This document shows positions 9,701 through 16,125 of a stretch of DNA of 16,125 bases, in pieces. Numbering within the stretch: the stretch's first letter is position 1; each line of letters begins with the position of its first letter. Origin of the DNA: Eimeria necatrix (taxonomy: Eukaryota; Apicomplexa; Conoidasida; Eucoccidiorida; Eimeriidae). Location: contig NW_013654679.1 of the NCBI RefSeq assembly GCF_000499385.1, positions 1 to 16,125 of the forward strand, read 5' to 3'. The translations under genes were made by a program, and so were the position numbers. Below the pieces are notes generated by a model. The model did not search any database. It was not told where the DNA came from and worked only from the letters and a program-made list of their open reading frames with translations.

Positions 9701-12700
9701 GTTGAGGGTACCAAATACACCACAAGGCTGAAGCGCAAGGCAAACCCTAACAGCCATTTCACCTTTTCGGGCTTAACTTTGAGCCCTAGAGTGCCGCCCT
9801 TGAAACCTGAACCCTAAGCCCTAAACCCTAGAACCTAAAACTGTGGCTGCTACGCAGGGTTGGAAAACCCTCATCGGAAGCTTCACTGGTACAGGTGGAG
9901 TGCGGCCAGAGCCCTCTGTGCGGATGTCATGAAGCATCTTCACCACTTTAAGCCTGCCCGTACATCCAGAATCCTAAGCGCTAAACACTAAGCCCGATTC
10001 CTCAAACCCTACACCCTAAACTCTAAATCGTAAACCCTGGGCTCCGGGAAAGACACTATGCTTGGAGGTTACATTAGGTCCTAATGGGAGTTGCAGTGCC
10101 GTGGTTGCTGCTGACTCCGCTGCTCGCCAACTGCGGCAGCTTAATCCAGGTGGTTTTGCTGCTGCTGCTGCTGCTGCAGCAAAACCATCTGGCTGCTGCG
10201 GCTGTCGTTTCGAGGCGCTTCTCACAGCATCTGCTGCTATGTCGCTGCTGTTGCTTGTACTGCTGTGCTGCTGCTGCTCTGCTGTGCTGCTGCTGCGCTG
10301 CTGTGCTGCCGCTCGGCTGCTGCGGCTTTATACAGAAGCTGCGATTGGGGAGCTGGATGCCCTACTTGCCCTCGCCCGCTTGTCCGTGAGGCTTAGGCCC
10401 TAATTGCCAATCCCGCGTCTTTCTGTTGATTGTTCCTCATGTCTTTGTTATCTTTGGGTTTTAAGCATTAAGACCTTAGGGTTTAGGGTTTGGCGCTCAA
10501 TGTTTACTCGTGTGGAAACACAGGAAGATCCCTCCTGGAGTGCACCTGTGTTTGGGGGGGTCTCTCTCGTCCAGCTTCGGCAGTGTCATTTAGGTGGCAG
10601 TTTCGAAGAGGGCTTTATGCCATTTTCCTTTAGGCTGCAGCACAAACAGGTCTTGACGTTAAATCCTAGGCCTTAAACCCTAGTCCTAAACGCTAAACCC
10701 TACACGCTGAAGTCCGCTTGCATTGGGACCCTCATCACTGCGAAGCGTTTCACTGAAGTAGACACTTAGCCACTTAGCAGCGTTGCTGCAGCAGCAAACG
10801 TCACACTTTTGACTCCAAACCCTAAATCCTGAACTCTAAGACCAACAAAGTGGCACTAAAACAGCTAATACTACGCATGTCTTGCTGCTGCCTCTCTTTT
10901 TTCGCTGTTGCAGTCTGCCGTGATTTCAGGTGGGAATCTACGCATAGTGACGTCCAATCCAGAAGTAGTCACTATGCCTTTAAACCCTAGACCCTGAGCC
11001 CTGAACTCTTAACAAGTAACTCTAAACCCTAAGCTCAACTACTTGCATGCTTGGTGGCTGCTTCAGGACAGAACGGCTGCGGGAAGTCAAGTAAGCCGCA
11101 CGCTGCGACAGCAACAGCGCTGCTGCTGGCGCTAATGTTTTCGCGTCGAGCCTACTACTGCTGCTGCTACTATTGCTGCTGCTGCTACTTGTGCTGCAGC
11201 ACTGTTGCGGGTCATTGGAGTGGCTATACACCTGGCCCACATTGGTTCAAGGGTCCCGTCGGCTTTTGCCGGCTTTGGAAAAATCCACAGGCTTCGCTGG
11301 AGCTCCTCCGGTGCGACTCTCAGTCAAAACCCTAAGCCCTAATTCCTTAACTTTAATTGCGTAGCCCGTTTCCCAGAAGCGTAAGCCTTCATTCTGAAGT
11401 TGAAATCCCACGGTAAGACCTCGTGCTGCACGACATTCTGTGGCGTGAACGGAAACGCGTTTTGGCAAAAGAACTTGTGCTGAAGTCTGCCTGATGTTCA
11501 GCGCTTAGGGTTTAGGGTTTAGGGTTTAGGGCATCGGTTCCACAGTTTGCGCACAGCGTGCGAAGGGCTGGTGCCAGGCTTCTCAAGCTTCCATTGCGAG
11601 CTCTTCCGCCTCAGCCAAATCCTGAGGTGATGCCGAATTGCTGCTGCTGCTGCTGCGTTTGCTGTTCAATCCTCCCCTGCTGCTGCCTTATTATCGACTT
11701 GTTGCTAAGGCGCTTTACTGGAAAATGCGTCTCTTGTTGCTGCTTTTCGTTTCGTGAAGAAATTTCCCCCAGCAGTCAAAAACCCCAACCTTTGAGCTTA
11801 CACTCAGCCCTAAACCCTAAACCCTAAACCCTAAGCCCTAATCGCTACGGCTCAAATGTTCGGATTTGTGAGTACCTACTGTGGCTCCAGAGACGGCTTA
11901 GGAGGCACCCTGCTGCTTATGGATGACTTCGTAAGTACAGGAAAACCGCTGCAGCGCTCTTGCTTTGGGGATTGAACAAAAGCATTTGGGATTTGCCTTT
12001 CTGCGGCTGTTTCAGGGTGCCGGCACAAGACATCGTGAGGCAGGGCTTTACAGCAACTCTGCAAACCTTAAGCCCTAAACGTTTTCATTTAATCAGAGAC
12101 TGCAGAAATAGGGAAGAGGGGTGGAGGTTAAGGGTTTAGGGTTTAGGGTTTGATGCTTGAGAAGGAGAGTCTGGATCCGCAGCGGACGGCCAAGCTCTTT
12201 TGTATGGGGCACTGAAATATATCCTCAATTCGAAGTGTCTCCAGGTGAAAAGCGCCAAACCATAAACCTCCAGTGCCTGGTCATAAATATGTACCATGGC
12301 TACCAAACCCTACACTGCAAAGCATAGATCCTGTGTGCCTTCTTAGGGTATCTGGACCATAAGCTCCGCCCACCCTGTGCTGGCGCAGCGCCTGGAAACC
12401 CTTAACATTCAGACAGGACTGGTGCTGCTGCAGCACCTAGAGGCAACAACTGCAGGGGGGCCCCCGCAGCCCCCAGGAGCCCCTCCAAGAATTTGCCGTC
12501 TCGTGCCGCTCTTCACCCTCGGCCCCGGTGATATGCAAACCCCAAATGCTGGGCACTCAGTTTCTCGCCAACAGTTAGGCCGTCAGCTTAGAATTCAGGG
12601 TTTAGGCTTTAGGATTTAGGGTTTACAGGCTGCTGTTTGCTTTCGCCACAGGTCTCCGAGGAGACCACCACAGTCTCAGCATCGTGAATGCAACTGCACT

Positions 12701-13426
12701 CCCAGAAAGTCAGGTTTGATCTTTAGGGTGTAGTTTAATACCGGCCTTTGATATGTTAGGACTGACGATTTACCGCTGTTTGTGTAGGGCTTGCGCTTCA
12801 AAGATCTCTCTAATCCCTGACATTCTAAAGCCCGTGGTAAAGAGCTAGACCCCAAACTTTCCGCAGTAAACCCAACTGTCCGCTTGTTTCTGCCCAGTTT
12901 TTTCCTGCACAGGGGTTTGCGCGAGGGCTGCGGCGATTTTCTCTAGTATTTCAATGCAACGTCATATTGATGAAGAGGATGCGCAGGTTTGTTTAGATAT
13001 TAGGGTCTAGGATTTGGGGTTCTGGTATGCAACGGAGGGTTATAGTGCAGGGCTTGGAGCACAGGCCTCTATCTTACTGCTTCTCATCTGAAGCGGCAGT
13101 TCAGTTGGACGAAGACAAGGTCAACTGATGATGTGCTGATGCAAATGCTGATGCTTGTGATATTTGTGTTGCTGCCGTTGCTGCTGCTGTTGTTGATGCT
13201 GCTGCTTCAGGGCTGTGTGTGGTCACGGGATCCTCCCGCTCCTCAAAGTGTACAGCAGGAACGTCTGCTGTCTCTGTTGCAGCTGGCAGCAGCTGCAGAC
13301 ACAGCAGTAGCCCAACCCGAAGCAAACATTCACCGTGTATTTAACCAAATAGCAACGGCCCTGAAAAGACTCGAGGTCCTTGGCAGACTGTCCCTGCACG
13401 CGCCGCTTTACACAGATGATGAATGA
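2433..13426 (+). CDS. MSH5: MSH5-type meiotic MutS homolog, about 40 exons
   Basis: In other eukaryotes MSH5 pairs with MSH4 as a clamp that stabilises recombination intermediates and promotes meiotic crossovers in the nucleus. The start ATG at 2433 has AAAC before it and an in-frame TGA at 2427-2429. Chaining splice-consensus exons with matching phase gives one frame to the TGA at 13424-13426, about 1704 residues: roughly 726 from exon 1 and 978 from the rest (human MSH5 has about 830). Diagnostic segments, in order: WTEPTTDRRI (lever), FLEELDTKKED, YYAGLLLYIHRSVP and FHFAFFDDGY (clamp), IGELDALLALA, SGQNGCGKST (Walker A), LLRVIGVAIHLAHIGSR, CEGLVPGFSSFHCEL (signature), GTLLLMDDFGAGT (Walker B), PDGQALLYGALKYIL, and the C-terminal ALPERVCARA. 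The D-x-F-G-x-G-T form around Walker B favours MSH5 over MSH4. Exon coordinates are in the block entries below. Family call is strong; single exon borders and the exon 1 link are less sure. Confidence 0.85.
2784..3110 (+). repeat. CAG-family trinucleotide tracts read as Gln, then Ser
   Basis: The tract at 2784-2831 is CAA plus fifteen CAG codons, read as Gln. At about 3000-3110 the same triplet is read one base over as AGC, giving Ser, with a 24-base unit of TGC, six AGC and AAC repeated about three times. Non-triplet interruptions between tracts change the reading register while the frame stays open. Confidence 0.85.
3676..3946 (+). repeat. AGC/AAC and CAG tracts coding Ser/Asn then Gln
   Basis: Bases 3676-3762 are AGC and AAC triplets giving a Ser/Asn stretch; 3902-3946 is CAG/CAA giving about 15 Gln. 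Mixed CAA and CAG codons indicate that the tract is older or maintained against slippage compared with the purer tract at 2787. Confidence 0.8.
4792..4824 (+). repeat. TTTAGGG tract in msh5 intron 1
   Basis: About 4.5 uninterrupted TTTAGGG units sit just before the exon 2 acceptor. The same intron starts with degenerate AAACCCT copies (about 4630-4672), so the two arms are inverted relative to each other. Confidence 0.9.
4943..5009 (-). repeat. AAACCCT degenerate tract in msh5 intron 2
   Basis: Repeated CCCTAA/AAACCCT units with single-base changes fill the first half of the intron 4932-5094. The orientation is opposite to the tract in intron 1. Confidence 0.85.
5252..5520 (+). repeat. TTTAGGG degenerate cluster in msh5 intron 3
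   Basis: Many variant units occur (TTTACGG, TTTAGGG, TTAAGGG, TTTGGGG, TTTATGG), densest at 5262-5335 and 5435-5515. A pure AAACCCT tract in reverse orientation follows at 5609-5640. Possible short exons within this interval (5377-5387, 5524-5591) are described with exons 2-10. Confidence 0.8.
5609..5640 (-). repeat. AAACCCT tract
   Basis: Four uninterrupted CCCTAAA units lie between candidate exon 5567-5591 and exon 5691-5719. Confidence 0.9.
5975..6002 (-). repeat. AAACCCT tract starting 8 bases after a splice donor
   Basis: Four TAAACCC units begin eight bases after the predicted donor AAT|GTAACT at 5967 and fill nearly half of this 82-base intron. Confidence 0.9.
6285..6616. other. Long intron with GGGGCCCC cluster
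   Basis: The interval begins at donor GG|GTAAGC and ends at acceptor TTCCCAG. It holds a dense run of GGGGCCCC-type motifs (6293-6425) and then degenerate heptamers in both orientations (6450-6505 and 6562-6576). No exon is needed here to keep phase between exons 8 and 9. Confidence 0.6.
7014..9025 (+). other. MSH5: msh5 exons 11-22: lever helices
   Basis: Predicted exons: 7014-7179, 7252-7278, 7422-7476, 7679-7710, 7852-7930, 8049-8077, 8175-8244, 8350-8427, 8503-8583, 8713-8732, 8827-8880 and 8963-9025. Exon 11 carries a GCT-type tract giving about 20 Ala/Val-rich residues, ahead of SFSVFLVWTE. WTEPTTDRRILQARQMAV aligns with the conserved Trp-x-x-Arg-Pro-(6)-Arg-x-x-Ala/Val segment of MutS proteins; here Arg-Pro is Glu-Pro. 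The following helices (LAHLPALTSDNF, TYFIRQSATLAW, KLCEIAAVSCIL, TLSRMMDCLFDA) fit the lever arm. STEFLQAAHQHFLEELDTKK, spanning exons 22-23, corresponds to the helix that leads into the clamp. Exons 12 and 22 seem to end at GC donors. Exon 16 (donor GGGT|GTTTAG) and the donor of exon 18 are weak and rest mainly on frame. Confidence 0.7.
7783..7979 (-). repeat. AAACCCT tracts in msh5 introns 14 and 15
   Basis: Tracts at 7783-7830 and 7937-7979 flank the predicted exon 7852-7930. Units include the variants AAACCGT and AAACGCT. Confidence 0.85.
9156..9959 (+). other. MSH5: msh5 exons 23-26: clamp region
   Basis: Predicted exons: 9156-9231 (GC donor), 9330-9424, 9557-9599 and 9858-9959. Joined, they read YAIPPGASFIASYYAG, LLLYIHRSVP, FHFAFFDDGY and AAFQNSRDKFFNW. 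This has the order seen in MSH5 clamps: a Gly-Phe/Leu-Leu strand, Ile-Pro/His-Arg, then Phe-x-Phe-x-x-(Ser/Asp)-(Asp/Glu)-Gly, Tyr/Phe-x-(Ser/Asn)-x-Arg. The usual following Gly-Asp-Leu-His helix is not clearly visible; exon 26 instead gives KLHWYRWSAARALCADVMKH, so its border or frame may be wrong. Confidence 0.65.
10152..10186. repeat. Inverted repeat enclosing a TGC run, within msh5 exon 27
   Basis: GGTTTTGCTGC at 10152-10162 and its exact reverse complement at 10176-10186 enclose a 13-base CTG-type loop. In frame it encodes GGFAAAAAAAAKP. An 11-base stem with a triplet-repeat loop could form a hairpin in DNA or RNA. Confidence 0.8.
11154..11198 (+). repeat. TGC run in msh5 intron 30
   Basis: CTG/CTA/TGC triplets fill the second half of the 109-base intron 11091-11199 and run into the acceptor TGTGCTGCAG. 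This is one of the few introns without a heptamer. Two frames stay open across it, so open frame alone is misleading here. Confidence 0.75.
11505..11531 (+). repeat. TTTAGGG tract before msh5 exon 32
   Basis: Nearly four uninterrupted units lie about 25 bases upstream of the acceptor of exon 11557-11626. The same intron has reverse-oriented degenerate copies at about 11326-11345. Confidence 0.88.
11810..11840 (-). repeat. AAACCCT tract in msh5 intron 32
   Basis: Four units of CCCTAAA, the last changed to CCCTAAG, lie in the intron 11627-11890, which also holds a short TGC run at 11640-11660. Confidence 0.88.
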
Positions 13427-13460
13427 ACCGGGGGAACAGACCTAAAACTCCTAATTTGAA

Positions 13461-13610
13461 TGCTAGCTCCCAGGTAAACTCAGAACTCTAGAGCGCACCT
13501 GGCAAGCACTCAGCAGCTATCAAATGAGCTGCGCGTGCTAGCTCCCAGGTACACTCAGAACCCTAGAGCGTAGCAGGTGAGCACTCAGCAGCTATCAAAG
13601 GCGCTGCGCC
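13461..13610. repeat. 75-base imperfect direct duplication
   Basis: Copy 1 is 13461-13535 and copy 2 is 13536-13610. They share TGCTAGCTCCCAGGTA at the start and GCACTCAGCAGCTATCAAA near the end, and differ mainly in the middle. The duplication lies 35 bases after the msh5 stop codon, probably in the 3' untranslated region. Confidence 0.85.
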
Positions 13611-15154
13611 TACTGAGCGGTAACTTCTGTGCGCTTAAAACGGCAAAACATTTGAGGGTCCGGAGGTAGCGCCTGAGCCGAATTTGCGGCTATTAGTTCA
13701 GGGCTTCAAGCTCATGGCTAGACTCTCGAAACCGGAACTGCGATAATCCCTACAGAAATGAGGTTTCACGGGGGATCATTTTGTCCTTCAGAAGCGCTGG
13801 GGCAAGACTAGTTGCTTACTGGTCACAACGCCCCCTACGCGCGAGAGTGCCCAATCAGTACCTCCAAATATACCAGTTACGCCTAGCATCACCTTACTGG
13901 TAAGCAGTTGCAAAGCCACGAAAATCTTCGAGCAAACGAACTCAGTAACAGACCGGAAGTAAAAGTATGGGACGCATTTGCTCTACAAGTGAGCATCACA
14001 ACCGCATTATGTGCTGCTCATTTACAACTAGAAATTGGAACGAACTGGAAGCAACTTAGTTTGAAGCCCCAAATGTGAATTAATATTACTTTCTACTCAG
14101 TTAAAAAGTGCAGATTCTTACTTTTCAACGCTCCTCCATGTATGTGGATTTATACATGTACATCCCTTTAGATCTGTTGAGGGCAGCAGCGGTTACACAA
14201 GCCTGGCTTCCTATATCAGATTTGTGCCAAACCAGAGTTGCATTTTCGAAAGAATGTTGCGCAGAATGTGGAAAACGGTCCGTTTCGCGGTGCCAAATTT
14301 GGGCCTCTTAAGGCTGTTTTAGGAGCACTCCACAAGCCTTTTCACACTACAGCCCCAAAGCCAGCCCGCCACAGCTGTGGGCCACACGTCTTTTGCGTCA
14401 AAAGCTCATGAGCTGCGCATCTTGTTTCTGCACATTACTTCGCAAAGTCAATACTCGTGCGTCAGCCGCTAAAGGCCCGATAAACAACTAGCAGCAACGA
14501 CACTGCATTGGCTTTCTAGGCACAAATTTATGTTGCCTGTATAATCATGCAGTGTAATCCTCTGCTTCTGCTGCGTGGCATTCCCACCATTTCCTTGTTT
14601 ACCGACTTGCTCATTGTCATTCCTGTAAAAAGTAGACCGCTACGATGTATCTTTCTTCTTATCTGCCGACCTACTCCTGGCCCGTGCATGCAAGAAACAG
14701 GACCACGGACACTCTACATCGCAAGAGTCAAATGACAATAGCAGCAGCATTAAAGCGTCATTTTCCTCTAGCAATGTGCTACATGGTGGCTGCTGCACAT
14801 TACGGACTCATTGTTGCTAGGCTGTTTCTGCGGCTCTCATTGCGCCTTCGTATCCTCTACACGATATGATGTGAACGCGTAAATTGTGTAAATAGTTTTC
14901 ATAGTATAATTCTTAAACAGCCACCGTTGCAAGCGCATTTTTGTGGAAATTGCTCCGCTGGTGGGAATGCGGGGTCGTGTACATACGACCACCGGTGAAC
15001 TCTGCAAGCACTGTACTCTTAACTGCCTTGGAATGTTGGCTGAAAAGCGCACGTTTATGCATGTTATAGTTTATTGCAGCACGCGATTTCAACTGCACAC
15101 TCCCAGCACTGAAAACGGCAGCCAACAAGGCTGGGCTCTTTAACCTGCTGCGCC

Positions 15155-15180
15155 GGGACTGCAGCAAGTACAGCAGTCCC
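15155..15180. repeat. Small hairpin, 8-base stem
   Basis: GGGACTGC at 15155-15162 and its exact reverse complement at 15173-15180 enclose a 10-base loop. There is no T-run after it and no gene beside it. It may be chance. Confidence 0.5.
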
Positions 15181-15902
15181 CCACGACCAAAGGAGCAGTA
15201 CTCGAAATATACCCTTCAGAAGGCTATCTTCAACAGCCTCAGTCGCAACCAAAAGACCCGAAAGCACAAATTCTTCCACTTCCACATCATTGAATTAAGA
15301 CTGAAGTTACTAGTGATGAGTACGGAATGCTCCGCCACAAACAATACATTTTTCCACGCGTTTCACACATGCAAACCCCTATTATCTGGCGTCCGCAGCT
15401 AATTGGTGCAGTGTTTCTTTGAAACATTTTCTCGCATTTTGAGCGGTCGTGAACGTGATCTCGACTCACACCCATGAACAACGGCTATTGAACGGCGCAC
15501 AATAAGTATTGGATCTGAGCATTCGCATCAATCTAGAGTCAACCCGCGCAAATACAGTGTCAAGAAAATGAGACCTGCGCCAACTTGTCTAACTGTCGTT
15601 GCTTTACTGTTGGCGTCCGCATCAAGCGTGGGCTGCTCCGTTGCAAAACACTGTATAGGCCGCACTACCACCTCTGCGCAAAATCAAGTGAATACGTAGT
15701 TTGTTCTGTGCCTCGAATATCAACAAAAGCTTCAACAGAAAGTCCATCAAAAAACAATAAAAGTATGTAGAGACAGTCCAGGTGCCTGAAATCGGCCCCA
15801 GTGTTGAACACATTTGTTGCTACCCCTTTTCATAGACCAACCCCACATAAGTGCAACACTGCCACTCGTTTTCCATTAAGTCTGGCCACTGAGCGCCGCT
15901 TT

Positions 15903-16125
15903 GCAAGTTCTGTGTTGGGCAACTGCATGCCATTTTCGTCGGCTTCTTTGTTGCCAACGCACACTACAACCCAGCCCAAACCCCAAATTCAAGAAAACCA
16001 AACGCCTTAGTCGCCGAAATGACGAAGCCGTAACACGAGTCACATGCCCACGAATAGTAAGCTCAGTATTGGGTAGCTGCATGCCGCCTTTGCACGTCTC
16101 TGCGCTGTCAACGCACACTACAACC
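15903..16125. repeat. Imperfect duplication with 154-base offset, running off the window
   Basis: The segment 15903-15971 matches 16057-16125 at an offset of 154 bases. CTGCATGCC in the middle and CAACGCACACTACAACC at the end are identical, with substitutions between them. The second copy ends at the window edge, so more copies may follow. Confidence 0.7.

Larger units (their letters stand above)
10078..13426 (+). other. MSH5: msh5 exons 27-40: lever return, ATPase and C-terminus
   Basis: Predicted exons: 10078-10385, 10524-10649, 10914-10929, 11067-11090, 11200-11310, 11557-11626, 11891-11930, 12016-12034, 12183-12244, 12347-12527, 12652-12708, 12913-12986, 13106-13120 and 13211-13426. Exon 27 ends IGELDALLALARLS, the helix before the ATPase. 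Walker A (SGQNGCGKST) needs the 16-base exon 29, exon 30 and the first two bases of exon 31. The Walker B strand LLLMDDF ends exon 33 at a consensus GTAAGT donor, and GAGTRH is in the 19-base exon 34. SSAH in exon 36 matches the conserved ATH segment. LVPLFTLGPG and LSIVNATALPERVCARA match the C-terminal dimerisation part. The last exon ends HAPLYTDDE. Similarity is strongest here, and the phase agrees at every junction. Confidence 0.82.
13427..16125. other. Repeat-poor region without recognised gene
   Basis: I see no protein family in any frame, no tRNA or rRNA, and no heptamer or long CAG tract. The longest open frames here are under 85 codons, overlap on both strands, and lack coding character. 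An AATAAA at 15756-15761 could be a polyadenylation signal but has no gene attached. The start presumably holds the 3' untranslated region of the msh5-like gene. The change in repeat content relative to 1-13426 is abrupt. Confidence 0.6.

Noticed and set aside
10404..10676. Independent small gene in the 10404-10676 frame
   Set aside because: Only 10524-10649 is coding-like, and it fits as msh5 exon 28; the rest is intron with a heptamer at about 10478-10492.
10930..10980. Extension of exon 29 to read LRIVTSNPE as the strand before Walker A
   Set aside because: It looks attractive, but every donor after it breaks the P-loop spacing. Ending at TCAG|GTGGGA (10929) joins in phase to give SGQNGCGKST with correct Gly-x4-Gly-Lys-Ser spacing.
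14108..15167. Small open frames in the right-hand region (for example 14645-14869)
   Set aside because: Short, overlapping on both strands, with no recognisable family, splice-linked partner or codon pattern; treated as noncoding.
13427..16125. tRNA, 5S rRNA or mobile element
   Set aside because: No cloverleaf, internal promoter boxes, reverse transcriptase or transposase motifs, or long terminal or inverted repeats were seen on either strand.

Overview
The window looks like nuclear DNA of a coccidian apicomplexan, most likely Eimeria. Three things point there: long CAG/CTG trinucleotide runs inside and outside exons giving homopolymer stretches (Q, S, A, L), telomere-like TTTAGGG/AAACCCT heptamers scattered internally, and spliced genes with very many short exons. 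No prokaryotic features (operons, Shine-Dalgarno sites) are seen. The genus is inferred from repeat style, not from a database match.

Layout. (1) 1-1097 is the 3' part of a plus-strand gene for a multipass membrane protein, probably a transporter of the major-facilitator type, ending in a Gly/Pro/Leu tail and a stop codon that sits in a CAG/CTG palindrome. (2) 1098-2432 is a spacer with heptamer tracts, an Ala-rich orphan exon candidate (about 1632-1810) and an A/T-richer stretch before the next start codon. (3) 2433-13426 is, as I reconstruct it, one plus-strand gene of about 40 exons encoding a MutS homolog of the MSH5 type (meiotic crossover factor). Exon 1 (2433-4610) encodes about 726 residues, mostly low complexity, and the other exons are mostly 15-180 bases. 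The MutS connector, lever, clamp and ATPase regions follow in order, with Walker A across exons 29-31 and Walker B across exons 33-34. Reading phase is consistent from the start codon to the stop at 13424-13426, giving about 1704 residues. (4) 13427-16125 has no recognisable gene, CAG runs or heptamers; it holds a 75-base direct duplication, a 154-base imperfect duplication at the window end and a small hairpin.

The main biological result is that the many small open reading frames between 4700 and 13430 are not separate genes but exon fragments of one split msh5-like gene, in which nearly every intron holds a telomere-like heptamer tract in one or both orientations. Three introns appear to use GC-AG rather than GT-AG borders, and the predicted ATPase has two unusual active-site residues. 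Exon borders were set by hand from splice consensus, phase and recalled similarity to MSH5; they are predictions. The least certain parts are the link from exon 1 to the MutS body and the 5194-5690 interval.
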